Source: Erpetoichthys calabaricus
Lineage: Eukaryota; Chordata; Cladistia; Polypteriformes; Polypteridae
NCBI RefSeq assembly: GCF_900747795.2
Contig: NC_041404.2
Span: forward strand, 85,897,018-85,961,017
DNA: 64,000 bases
Direction: 5' to 3'
Position 1 is the stretch's first letter. Every line of letters starts with the position of its first letter. Shown piece by piece: positions 24,241-34,075 of the stretch. The translations under genes were made by a program, and so were the position numbers. The notes beneath the pieces are model-generated. The model had not been told where the DNA came from, did no database searches, and was given only the letters and a program-made list of their open reading frames with translations.

Positions 24241-24844
24241 CCTAAGTATGAGTTGGCATCCAGTGGCAGGGTTGTCTATATAAATGGCAAGCCTGCAAAG
24301 TCACAGACTTTTTACAACTAATGCAGCAAAAAGCTAGAAGTCCCTTTAAGGATAGTGAGCCACCTCAAAGAGCCAAGTAAAGAGCAGAAAATCCAGCCAC
24401 GCTACAATACATTTTATATTTCCAAAAAGAAAAACATGTTTGTGTATTTTCAGACTAAACGAGATAGTGAAAAAACAAGTGTGTTGCATCATGTGACATT
24501 ACAGGCAGCAGACAGCTAGGTAATCATGAGAAAATCTGCTTAATTCGTTACAGTACTTGTCGACAACAAAGAGATCCATCATGATAATAAGAAGAAAATA
24601 TGCACTGCCCAAATTAAGCAACTGACACAACAGGTCATTGCCAAACCACCAAAAGTAGCATCAATGTTTAAAGCATCAGTAGAAAAGGAAAGTGGTGAAA
24701 TGCTGCCAGTGCCATAAATGGAGCAGTTTACTGTATGCACCTCTGCATCAAAAATCACAGCAAGTGTGAAAGAAATATGGCTGGCCGTGTTTAACATTTA
24801 ATCCATTCTCCTTGATATCAGCAGTTACAACGCTGAGATCGTCG
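24241..24844. other. Unassigned sequence
   Basis: It may include more of the degraded LINE on the left. The segment near 24787-24806 ('taacatttaatccattctcc') is repeated with changes near 25008-25027, so the right end belongs to a local duplication of about 220 bp that includes the minisatellite. No gene is seen. Confidence 0.4.
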
Positions 24845-25335
24845 TTTATAAATTTGATATAAAGCTTTTGAAATTTGATATCAAGCTTTTGAAATCTGAC
24901 ATCAAATTTTTTAAATTTGGTATCAAGATTTTGAAATTTGATATTGCTTTTGAAACTTAATTTCAAAAAAGAGAGCTTAAGTGCAAATATAATATGTCAG
25001 GCCAATTTAACATTTAATCTATTTTCCTTTCTATGAAATTTGATATCACACTTTTGAAATTTGTTATCGAGCTTTTGAAATTTGACATCAGGTTTTTAAA
25101 ATTTGATAGTGAGTTTGTGAAAATTGACATCACACTTTTAAAATATGATATCAAGATTTTGAAATTTAATATAAAGTTTTGGAAATTTGATATCAAGGTC
25201 AGGAAATCTGATATCTACATCTTCAAGTTTCATATCTGATTTCAAAAGTACGATATCAAATTTCAAAAGCTCTATATCAAATTTTAAAAGTGTGATTTCA
25301 AATTTTATAAGCCTGATATCAGATTTCATAATTGA
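24845..25335. repeat. 21-bp minisatellite with an inverted second half
   Basis: The unit is close to AAATTTGATATCAAGCTTTTG. Blocks at about 24850-24960 and 25034-25225 read in this direction. From about 25228 to 25335 the units read as the reverse complement ('gatatcaaatttcaaaagc'). Each unit holds small palindromes (TTGATATCAA, AAGCTT). Because the period is a multiple of three and stop-poor, both strands stay open and give 7-residue protein-like repeats (for example 'KFDIKFQ'). These are probably not genes. It abuts a Tc1 remnant. Confidence 0.8.
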
Positions 25336-25344
25336 TGTGGTCTG

Positions 25345-26010
25345 GCTGGGCCTTAGTGGTGGGATGATGGTCTTTGACCCAGGCTTACTTGTCAGAATTA
25401 TTAAGGGGAAGCTGAATGCAGCCAAATACTGAAAGATCCCTGAAGAAAACCTGCTCCGGAGTGCATGTGACCTCAGTCTGGGGCAACGGTTCACATTTCA
25501 TGCAGGAAATTGACCTGAAGCATACAGCCAAGACAATGTTGAAGTGGCTTCAGGACAAGTCTCTAACTGTCCTTGAGTGGCCAAGCCACTGTCTCTGCTT
25601 AAACCCCATCAAACATCTGTAGAGAGACCTGAAGATGGAGGTTTACAGATACTTACCATCCAAGCTAATGGAGCCTGAGAAGATCTGCCAAGAAGAATGG
25701 GATAAACTACCCACATCCAGTTGTGCACAGATTATAGAGTCTTACCCAAGAAGGCTCAAAGCTGTAAATGCTGCCAAAGGGGTTTCTACAAAGTGCTGAA
25801 TTAAGGATCTGAATACTTAAATGAATGAGAGACTTCACTTTTTCATTTTTAATAAATTTGCAAACCTTTCCGAAAATATGTTTTCACTTTCTTATTGTGG
25901 GTTATTATGTGTAGATTGTTAAGACAAAAATAGCAAATTTATTCATTTAAAATTCAATCTACAACACAATAAATTGTGCGGAAAGTGAAAAGGTCTGAAT
26001 ACTTTCTGTA
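25345..26010 (+). mobile_element. Tc1-like transposon remnant (3' half)
   Basis: Degraded transposase is readable on the plus strand. '...GGMMVFDPGLLVRIIKGKLN' corresponds to the 'GCFSAAGTGRLVRI.GKMN' block, followed by 'LTVLEWPSHC' and 'NPIKHL' for the usual 'NVLEWPSQSPDLNPIEHLW', so the third catalytic residue E is changed. The right end 'ggtctgaatactttctgta' at about 25992-26010 is a Tc1 inverted-repeat end. The left arm is missing and the 21-bp minisatellite lies there instead. Confidence 0.8.
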
Positions 26011-26128
26011 ATCATCAGATAGTAAAGAAGAGAAGATGTTTCCCGTGTTACATATCTTCCCTTTAAATGAGTGATTGTTCACCATGGCAGCTACACAACA
26101 CACATAGTAAAATGTTGATCTCATAATC

Positions 26129-26134
26129 TTTATT
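26129..26134 (-). promoter_or_regulatory. Ferritin A polyadenylation signal
   Basis: AATAAA on the minus strand, 71 bp past the stop codon. This gives a short 3' UTR of roughly 90-100 nt, as usual for ferritins. Confidence 0.75.
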
Positions 26135-26204
26135 TAGTAATCCTGTTGTGTACTGATGGCCTCAAAACTATTGCCTCATTGAGAAAACTTGTGGAGATGC
26201 CAAT

Positions 26205-26360
26205 TTAGCTGCTCTCCTTCAGAGTGAGCTTGTCAAACATATACTCGGCCAGTCCAGTGCTGCTGCCACCAGTCTTCTTCAGGTTGGTGATGTGGTCACC
26301 TATCTTCTTGATCATCTTCATTTTATTTCTCAGAAAGTGGGTCTCCAGAAAGTCACAGAG
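26205..26360 (-). CDS. Ferritin A exon 4 (stop)
   Basis: The acceptor is CTGCAG|CTC. It encodes 51 residues plus TAA at 26207-26205: '[20 protein letters not shown]' then '[20 protein letters not shown]' and '[11 protein letters not shown]'. In active H/M chains the segment after 'HYL' is normally '.EQV.'; here it is 'RNKMK', so the metal-site glutamine is lysine. The C-terminus 'LTLKE' resembles L chain ('LTLKHD'). Confidence 0.93.
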   Translation of the reverse strand, partial: LCDFLETHFLRNKMKMIKKIGDHITNLKKTGGSSTGLAEYMFDKLTLKESS

Positions 26361-26512
26361 CTGCAGGAAGAAATGTGGCATCTTTAATGTTAGAGTAAGA
26401 TTAATGTGGCCAGCGTTTCATCATTACCAGCCTTATATAATGAGAAATGTTGGAAACCTCTTAAGTCTCACTTTAGTATCCAAAGCAAAATGGACCGATA
26501 TCATCTACCTAC

Positions 26513-26638
26513 ATGTGGGTCAGTGCGGTCAGAGGCAAGCTTGTGCACATCAAGTAGAGCTTGGTTGAGGTTTTTCTCTTGCTGAAGGGCAGTCTGCATG
26601 GCATCCAGACCGTTACCCCACTCATCCTTGTCTGGCTT
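26513..26638 (-). CDS. Ferritin A exon 3
   Basis: The acceptor is TTGCAG|AAG and the donor CAT|GTAGGT. It encodes 42 residues, '[20 protein letters not shown]' to '[10 protein letters not shown]', spanning helix C with ferroxidase E107. 'DEWG', 'NQALLD' and 'RTDPH' are closer to mammalian L chain than H chain. It is separated from exon 2 by only 79 bp. Confidence 0.93.
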
Positions 26639-26717
26639 CTGCAAAGACAATTTTTATTGAATTGAGCCAGGCTGAGGTCATATGGCATCACCTGCACATA
26701 ACAAAATCATTCATTAC

Positions 26718-26864
26718 CTTGATATCCTGGAGGAAGATGCGGCCGCCCCGCTTGTTTTGGAACTCCATGAGCTTGTTGGCATGTTCTTGTTCTTCTTCGC
26801 TCTGCTCCTTGAAGAACTTGCAAAAGCCTTCCAGGGCCACATCATCACGCTTGAAGTAGTGAGC
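26718..26864 (-). CDS. Ferritin A exon 2
   Basis: The acceptor is CTGTAG|GCTCAC and the donor AAG|GTAATG. It encodes 49 residues, '[20 protein letters not shown]' to '[10 protein letters not shown]', covering helix B and ferroxidase residues E62 and H65 ('[11 protein letters not shown]'). At the DNA level it is about 91% identical to exon 2 of ferritin B by eye, with the first 42 bases identical, well above the other exons. Confidence 0.93.
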
Positions 26865-27202
26865 CTACAGGAGGTCGGAAAAGATTTGTAGAGCAAGAAG
26901 TAATAAGATGTCTCTCATTCACTCCACCTCTGTGTAGTCTTACCTTCCTAACTGGTGATAGTTTCCATGCACTGCTCTTTTGTATTTAGGGTATGGTTAA
27001 CTAGATGATTTAATAGTTGCTCACTTTTAAGATTTAGAACATTTTTTTACTTATTTTAATCAATTTTTTAACCTAGTCTTGGAACATTTGTTTTATAGCA
27101 ACCCCCTAACATGTTGACTCGAATACGTTCACCTCATTTGTAAGCAGCTTTGGAATAAAATGTAAATGTACAAAAGTAGCTGTTAGCCCCTCCTACAAAC
27201 AT

Positions 27203-27328
27203 CCATCCATCCATTTTCCAACCCGCTGAATCCGAACACAGGGTCACGGGGGTCTGCTGGAGCCAATCCCAGCCAACACAGGGCACAAGGCAGGAACCAA
27301 TCCCGGGCAGGGTGCCAACCCACCGCAG
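27203..27328 (-). mobile_element. 126-bp SINE-tail insert (headless), ferritin A intron 1
   Basis: Flanked by a 13-bp duplication CTCCTACAAACAT at 27190-27202 and 27329-27341. It has the same boundaries as the insert at 22403-22529: the CCATCC tail at one end and 'ccaccgcag' at the other, with no tRNA-like head. It is close to the full SINE in sequence, so fairly young. Confidence 0.9.
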
Positions 27329-27341
27329 CTCCTACAAACAT

Positions 27342-29499
27342 TTATTTAAAAATTCAGGCAAGCCAGAGTAAACTTAAATCTACGTTAGGGTAAACTTAAA
27401 CACAAGCTGAATTGTTTAATTGATCTAAAGGTGAATATGGACTGGTGCCTGAATGGACTTCATGTTTAGATTTGAGTGAAATTTTGTGATTTTTGTGTTA
27501 TGAGATATTAGGCTTAGAAAATGTTATATTAGGCTAAGAGAAAACAAACGGTAAAAGGAATTTAATTTGAGTGTGGTGCTCTCCTCAGGGGATTTATTTT
27601 CAGAAAAATTAAATAAATTTAAATGCTAATAAGGCTGTGATATTTCAGCTAATAAATGAATGGAAGATATTATTTCATAGTGGAAATCATGGATATACAG
27701 GTTTGATCCATATCATATCCTAAACTTAAGAGATCAATAGATGTAGATTTAAATTAGGAGTAGAATGTTTGTTTATTTAATAATACTACTAAAAGGAAGT
27801 GTTTTTATAAAGACGCCAGCACATGGATGCCTACGATTTATTGCAAAATATGAGATACTTTGTTGTAGGTCCTCATGACTATATAAAGAATGAGACAAAG
27901 TGAGATGACAGAGAGATGCTCATAAGCTTTCTTATAACTGATGGTAAATTATGTTTCATTTTAAAATGTAATTATTGCTAAAATGCTTAGTATGCAGTGA
28001 CGTCCATTTAATCATTGTCAAGTTCACTTGATCCATTTCAGTGCTGAGGTGTCACCTGTTACATGGCTGCGCTCGGGTCCTAAACTGGGATCCTGAGATG
28101 GTTTGTCATGTGGTGGGTGCGGCAACACGCTCTATCAGTGCAAGCTCCCAACCTCCTCTTCCTTCTCCTCCTTGTTAATCCATTTCACAGTTGCAGGGAG
28201 TAGGAAAGAGAGTAATTTAACTTGTCCATCACTGGGATGGGGTGTAGGTTCTCCAAAAATATGAAGAGATCTGTACAATTTATGAACAAGACTCATAAAT
28301 CGACAAAAGTCTACATTTGCACTTTCATTTCTGTGTTGTAGTTCAAAACGTGGCCAGAGACTTACTTTCACAAATAGCCCTGACATGCTTGTTGAAATAA
28401 ACAAAGTAATACCATTTAGTTATAGCATAAGGATAATAGAAGATAGATATATGCAAATATATATATATATATATATAGATATATATTTAAAGACAGAAGA
28501 CAATAATGAAAATCACAAAACATAAAACTATAAAAGCTTAATTTAACTTTTCCCTTCTATAGAAAATACACTTCATTTATCTATTCTACCTTTTCTCTTA
28601 GATGGAGCTTTTCTCTTTATTAGAAAAAGGCACATAACTTATGAACTCTGATTTTGCAATTCACATGGTTAAGATGGATAAATTCTTTGGCTGGATACAC
28701 ACACTCAAAGAGCTCTCTCTGTCTCTCTGACTGCGTTTGTGCATAAGAAATGCTTCTGCATGTTGTGACTGGTTTTAGGAAGACACTTATAACACATTGC
28801 CACAATATATCATTCACAAGGTTATTATCCTTTTGTTATATTTACACCAATATCATAATACATTAGTTTGCTTTGTCTAATCTGTTAAATTCCAAGTAAT
28901 AGTTCTCGGAATCAAAATAATGTGTACTTATGGTTGGAGGTGACAGATGCTTTGTTCCTTTCCTGGTTGGCTTTTTCCAGACATGTGGATTTCACACCCC
29001 TACGTATGTGCCTTTGAGATGTTGAAGGATAATGGGTGTTTTTGACAAATGATAGCATCTATAGTATATCTATAAAATGCTAATGGTTGTCTGTCATGCA
29101 AAAACTCACAAACTCACATTTCAACCTTGATCTTGGTCTCCATTGACAGCTTATACCATGATACGTGTATGATCATGTTCCACTAGTCTTTAAAATAATT
29201 TCAAAAAGGAGATGATACTTTGGGGAGCAAAGTTGTAGAGTTTTATACAAGATATGCCTACAAAATCCATCTTCTGAACTTTTAAGGAGCAAAGCTTCCA
29301 GATCAGTTACAAAAGTTTCCATTGGATATTTTTAATCACTTTGGGTATGAAACCAGAGCACCCGAGAGAATCCCACACAGACACAGAGAGACCATGCAAA
29401 CTCCCGATTAAGATATCTTAAAATTAAATTCTGCTTTTTACTGTACATGTTAAACAGACCCCAGTGTGTGTGTATGTGTTCATAATTGCCATGTGATGG
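27342..29499. other. Ferritin A intron 1, no feature seen
   Basis: AT-rich intronic sequence with an (AT)n tract near 28456-28488. No exon or recognisable transposon. Confidence 0.5.
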
Positions 29500-29612
29500 A
29501 CTGATGCCTTTTCCAGGGGTTGCTCCTGCCTTGTTCTCTATGATTGATTGCTGGGATAGGCTCCTGCTGCCCCACAACCCTGCCCTTAAAACATGGTTAG
29601 GGAAATGGATGG
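29500..29612 (+). repeat. SINE/L2-like 3' end fragment
   Basis: 'gctgggataggctcctgctgccccac' leads to 'ggaaatggatggatgaac', the tail pattern of the full SINEs here. The head is absent. Moderately diverged. Confidence 0.6.
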
Positions 29613-30733
29613 ATGAACAGATTTTAGCTCACAAGTTAATTTTTATATTTGGTTTGATGTATATTTTTTTATGGAAAATTGCAAAAAAGGAAAAAGGACC
29701 AAAAATAGCATTGTAAACTAGATCCTCAAGACACAAAGTAAAATGTGCACTTGTTCAAGTAATACAGATCTTTGCTTTCTTTATGAATCAAATAATCTGT
29801 TGGATTATTGTTGGATAGATGGGTGTAATTAAAATGTTTACTCCAGCCTTCACAATGACCTGTACTATATTAAAAATCAAATAATCTGTTTCCTGTTTTT
29901 CCTTAACAGTGCCCAGGTCAATGTGATGGCTGCATCCATTCATCCATTTTCTATTTTGTTTATCCAACATTAAAGTCCAAAGTGGGGACTAACACGGACG
30001 AGATGCCAGCACTTTACAGTTTATATACTGTATTTTTAGTGTCAGTGCCATCACGTATACAGATTACAGTGAAGTTCTTACTTGCGTCTGCTGGCTTCTT
30101 GATTAGTGAGTATAACTACCTTATCTTGAAACTTCTTTCTTCCTTATCTAAAATAAAAACTTCACCTCAGTGGGCCCTGATTGAGAAATTCATAAACCTG
30201 TGAAATAAAATTCAGAGTGCTATCCTGGGAGCTTTGGGTGCAAGGCGAGAATCCACCCAGTCCATCAGAGTGCCCAGTCACATACACCCACATTTACTCC
30301 AAGAATCACCAAAACTGCAATTTTGGGGGGCTTTGGAGGAAGCCCACATAGGCAATGACTGGGTGAGCTTTGAACCAGCGACACTGGATTCGTGAGTCAA
30401 GAGCAATAACCAAAATAACCTACTGAATAATCTGCTCATGACCATTAGTCCAACTAGAAACAATGAACAGCATTTAATCAGTTAGCGACCTCCGACACAT
30501 CTTTTGCTTAACCCTAAGCCTAACCCTAATCTGGAATATAATGAGTAACATTACCACACATACAGTAAGTAGGAGCAGTGCAGTCTAAATTTCAACCACA
30601 GTAAACTCATCTAACATGTAATACAAAGAAGCTTTGACCTTGAAGGTCTTGCAGCTGCCATCCATCTCTGCTGTCATACATGCCCTGCAGGACAAAAATT
30701 AAAAGGCCATTTACAGTTCAAAATCGCACTCAC
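29613..30733. other. Rest of ferritin A intron 1
   Basis: No clear element. A short run 'cctaagcctaaccctaatc' near 30514-30532 looks telomere-like but is too short to mean anything. Confidence 0.45.
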
Positions 30734-30835
30734 CAGTGACAGGTAGGTGTAGGAGGTACACAGCTCCATGTTAATCAGACGGTTGACAGCACCCTCGCTG
30801 TCGCGATGATAGTTCTGGCAGATCTGGGAGGCCAT
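30734..30835 (-). CDS. Ferritin A exon 1 (start codon)
   Basis: Starts ATG at 30835-30833 and encodes 34 residues: '[20 protein letters not shown]' then '[14 protein letters not shown]', helix A of the ferritin fold with ferroxidase E27 and Y34. The donor CTG|GTGAGT is at 30733. The open frame continues upstream through the IRE, but only a TTG is available there and it lies above the TATA-predicted start site. So this ATG is chosen. Confidence 0.93.
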
Positions 30836-30911
30836 GTTGATTTTTGTCCTAGCAGTGGAGATGACAAAACAATAAATGAATATGAAGCTGCCGCTGTAGA
30901 AGGGATCAGGG

Positions 30912-30942
30912 CTCCGTTCAAACACTGTTGAAGCAAGAACCT
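30912..30942 (-). promoter_or_regulatory. Iron-responsive element (IRE), ferritin A
   Basis: On the minus strand, TTCAA-CAGTGT-TTGAA forms the five-pair upper stem and six-base loop, with the bulged C directly before it (TTGC|TTCAA). The lower stem pairs GGTTC with GAGCC. It is almost identical to the human FTL IRE core as I recall it. It lies about 85 nt upstream of the ATG and close to the predicted cap site, where IRP binding blocks translation when iron is low. Confidence 0.93.
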
Positions 30943-30972
30943 TGGATACCTCAGCATCGCCTCCCAACCCTG

Positions 30973-30982
30973 CTTTTATAAA
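30973..30982 (-). promoter_or_regulatory. TATA box, ferritin A
   Basis: TTTATAAAAG on the minus strand, 25-30 bp above the expected start of a transcript whose IRE begins near 30942. The spacing fits a canonical ferritin promoter. Confidence 0.8.
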
Positions 30983-31045
30983 GGGAATTTGACAGGTGTG
31001 GAGGTGGGAGGGGAGGGTGTTAGATGAGCTCCTGTAAAGTCAGGA

Positions 31046-31157
31046 CCAATCAGGAAAATATAAGTGATGGACACCTGATCTGAAATACAGTCTGAAAGGA
31101 GAATAAAGTAGACTGACACAGCAAAAGCAGAAAACCCCTGCCGCAGCATGACTTGGC
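31046..31157 (-). promoter_or_regulatory. CCAAT box and two ARE-like motifs, ferritin A
   Basis: CCAAT at 31046-31050 (ATTGG on the sense strand) lies about 65 bp above the TATA box. Two exact matches to the antioxidant-response core TGACNNNGC lie at 31114-31122 (TGACACAGC) and 31149-31157 (TGACTTGGC). Mammalian ferritin genes use paired AREs bound by NRF2, so this is a plausible stress enhancer. The motif is short, so a chance match is possible. Confidence 0.5.
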
Positions 31158-31849
31158 AAAGAGTGTTGGGCTGCAGCGTGCAGCTGGTACTTTTCTTCCT
31201 TCATCCTATCACTAAAGGTTGTCAGTTGTTAAATTGAGTGGGCCACGGGAACTGGAGCACTATTGCCTCTACTGCTTATGCTAAAAAGAGTATTTCCGCC
31301 ATGTGGCATTGGTTTAGTTTTCAATAATATTGCCTGTTTCAAGATATTCCCGAATCCATGTTTGATCAGCTGCTTTCATTTAAACCAAAACCCCTACTGA
31401 AGTCCTCTAGTTGAATTTCTTACTCAAACTGATGCTTTCTTTTCTAAATTCTCCTCGAAATCAGTGTATTCCAAAATTTCTGCTATGTTATGTTAACATT
31501 GCCTCAAGAAGCTAAACTGTATTATGTTTTTTTTTCAGTCTATTTCAAAGATGAAGGCACAAGTCTAAATGCAAATACAGTACACTGTCATTCTCACAGG
31601 CCTGATCTTCAACATCCCATCCTTGACAGAAGATACCAAGGACAGTGCCTTGCACTATAATGAATGGTGTAATGGGTCCCACGCTGTTCTGGAGTGAATT
31701 TGTTCAGTGCATTAAAAGAAAGGAAAATGGCGACTGATTGAGAACTTGGTTGGAATGAACACTGCAGCCAATGTGGCTTTTTATAGTGTAACCACACAAG
31801 AGCACCAGAGAGCCCAAAACCACAGTACCAGTAATTCAGCACACTTTAA
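31158..31849. other. Upstream of ferritin A, nothing identified
   Basis: Apart from the promoter motifs below 31157 I see no gene or named repeat in this stretch. Confidence 0.4.
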
Positions 31850-32413
31850 TAGAATAAAATAATGGATTTTTATTGTCCTTCCAGGCACTTTCCACAATCC
31901 TTTCCCAACAATAAGCCATAAGTATGCAATAATTATTCAATAATTCCCAATTCTTCCTCCTTCTGCCGCTGCCTCCTGACTCTCCCATATGTTGCAGCAG
32001 GCTTCCTTTTAAGCCGGACAAGGGAAAGCTTCTGGTGCCACTCTGTCTCCTCTGTGAAGCACTTCTGCGCCATAGACAGTAGAGTGGTCCTCCCCCTACA
32101 GAGCCCTCTAGCCATTCCAAGGGACCCCTACAGGGCTGCAGTTCTGGAATTCCATTTCCTAGCACCCCTACAGGTGTCCTGACTGGGTTCTCATACGAGG
32201 TCCACTGCCACCTAGAGCATGTGGGATGGAACCACTCCCAACATCTGGCTTCAGCTGGTCCACCCATTACTATATGCTGGCTGAGCACAGAGTTTTCTGT
32301 AGAACATTCCTCTTGGGCCTCCCATCCAGGAAATAGCCTGAGCTCTTCCTTGGCCAGAAATGCTCGTTTTTATCCCACAATAGTTAGGTGGAGAAAGGAA
32401 GGGTGTGGGACAT
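31850..32413 (-). mobile_element. Probable solo LTR (fossil)
   Basis: On the minus strand it begins TGTCCCACACCC at about 32413 and has an AATAAA near 31870, with GC-rich promoter-like sequence between. Both features suit an LTR. A 150-residue minus-strand frame over it shows no known protein. No internal region lies next to it. Ends are approximate and the family is unnamed. Confidence 0.4.
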
Positions 32414-32599
32414 AACTTAAAAGATTTGGAGCTGCTGTCCCGTCCTGATTAGACACCAATGTCCCTGTATATATTTATACAGACTCTGGCTTACTCCCAC
32501 TGTGCTAAGACATGCTGTTAGGCTAATAAGTCCGGTGTGGATTGCAAATGTTATGAGTTAAAATAACACAGCATGTAATATGTGTTCAGATCTCCTTGT

Positions 32600-32770
32600 A
32601 TTCTCCTTCTGTATGTGTATGTGTTTTTTTTCTAGGTTACTCCATTTCCCTCACACATCCCAAAAGTTAATTGGGACTTTAAAATGTCTCAGTGTAAGTG
32701 AGTATCCCTTGGATGGGCTGGCATTCCATTCAGGGCTGGCATCTTCCATTCACTCAGTTCTGCCAGAATA
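32600..32770 (+). repeat. Degenerate SINE core
   Basis: 'ttaattgggactttaaaatgtctcagtgt' then 'gggctggcattccattcagggctgg' follow the order of the full SINE (lattice of '...ttggccctagtgtg' and 'cctgcggtgggttgg'). An old, diverged copy. Confidence 0.4.
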
Positions 32771-33289
32771 GGTAGTGACCAACATGAACCTGACTAGATT
32801 TATAAATGTACAGTATATTCAATCTCAATGTTTATTTTTCCATCTGAGACTGGCTACACTCTTTCCTCACAGAGTCTTGCTCATCACAGCTGGATTCTTC
32901 TCCCTTCATCTCTCCTTGGCATATCCAGGTCTTGGCATCAGGTTCTTTTTACTTGGTCATCACTTCCCACACAGGTCAACTCCCCACTTGACTCCTGGGA
33001 CAAAATTCGGGTGCACACATTGCACAGATTGCGAAAACCAATCATCTCAGTCAGTGAATCTAAAGAGGAATTCCATCAGCTTGACTCAAGGATGGCATTG
33101 CTGTGGATGGCATTGCTGTAGAATATTTCTATTTGAACCCCACACGTATACATCATACATTGCATATAGAGTAAATATCAGGTAAGAAGATTTATATTTT
33201 CAATTAAATAACACAAAGTTATATATTTTAATATGTTTTTATTTATCATGGTACACATGGAGTCAACAAGATGCTGGATATTCTTCGCT

Positions 33290-34075
33290 ATGCAAATTGA
33301 GTGGCCGCAAAGTCTTGCTGTGAACAACTCTTTCCACATCATCTAAAAACACTCAATGTTGTTGAGATTGTGCAGACAATAGATGCTCACAGTCATGTTC
33401 CTAGAACCGTTCAGTAACAATATGTCTTATCTGCTGTAAGTGTTCATCAAAGTGTGGATAAACTGTAGTCATGAAGTGATGATCTTAGTCAGCAACAGTG
33501 TTCATTCAAATGTTCTTCAGTGGGTATCAGGAGTCCTAATCTGTGCAAGGAAAACATTACCCACAGCATCAAGCTGTCACCACCCGCCTGTACGGTTGAC
33601 ACCAAACATTGTAGCTTCATGGACTCATGTTGCTCACACCAAATTCTGATCCTTCCATCAGTAAAATGCAAAAGGAACCTGAATTCCTCTGAAATGATAA
33701 TAATATACCCAACTCCTCGTGGGCCAGTGTTGATGCTTCTGTGCCCACTTATGATACACTTTCTTGTTTTTCGCAGACAAAATTGATAGTTGACACAGTC
33801 ATCAGCTGTCATTGGTGCAATGTGGTGGTGGCCCATCTGTTTGCTTGTATGATTCTTGCTAATCTCATTTAAACTTCATCACTGGCAGGATGTGCAGCTT
33901 CAGGGGTTCACTGCTCGACTCTGCTATGCCTTCTACCAGTGTGGGTATCTTGTGTGTGTGGTTGGGGTTGTTCTGTGCCATATTGTACAGGTAGAACAAC
34001 AGCACTAGGCTGAGGGGACTATGTGACTCATAATTAATCACTATAAAGGATTCCAGAGGTCTGGAAGGTCCCCAC
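33290..34075 (-). mobile_element. Tc1-like transposase remnant
   Basis: The minus-strand frame 33836-33489 reads 'SEEFRFLLHFTDGRIRIWCE', 'QHESMKLQCLVSTVQAGGDS' and 'LMLWVMFSLHRLGLLIP'. This matches a Tc1 subfamily block usually written 'DESRF.L...DGR.R.WR'. The first catalytic D is changed in 'SEEFRF'. The second and third catalytic blocks are not readable. No inverted repeats are recognised, so limits are loose. Confidence 0.65.

Larger units (their letters stand above)
26110..30948 (-). other. Ferritin gene A (M/H-type, four exons, IRE-regulated)
   Basis: Predicted cytosolic ferritin subunit of 176 residues; 24 such subunits form the iron-storage cage. Exons in gene order: 30835-30734, 26864-26718, 26638-26513 and 26360-26205, with the standard vertebrate ferritin exon phases. 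H-chain ferroxidase positions (human H numbering): E27 in 'NMELCTSY', Y34 in 'TYLSL', E62 and H65 in 'EEQEHA', and E107 in 'QQEKNLNQ' are present, but the Q141 position is Lys in '[12 protein letters not shown]'. The body and tail ('DEWG', 'NQALLD', 'DRTDPH', 'LTLKESS') look L-like. A TATA box, CCAAT box and IRE sit upstream. Introns are 3869, 79 and 152 bp. No break is seen. The symbol is left blank because fish fth1/ftl naming for M-type genes is unsettled. Confidence 0.93.

Noticed and set aside
24845-25335. CRISPR-like array
   Set aside because: Units are contiguous with no spacers, and the surroundings are clearly vertebrate.
25014-25494. Possible 7-residue-repeat (coiled-coil-like) proteins on both strands
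   Set aside because: They follow directly from a 21-bp tandem repeat lacking stops. No promoter, splice context or conserved start was seen.
30514-30532. Interstitial telomere repeat
   Set aside because: Only two or three imperfect CCCTAA-like units, within chance expectation.
30674-30967. N-terminally extended ferritin A (frame open above the ATG)
   Set aside because: The upstream start would be TTG, not ATG, it lies above the TATA-predicted transcript start, and the frame crosses the IRE. The ATG at 30835 gives the normal ferritin N-terminus.
31836-32288. 150-residue minus-strand open frame
   Set aside because: It lies in an LTR-like fossil, GC-rich and without protein family features.
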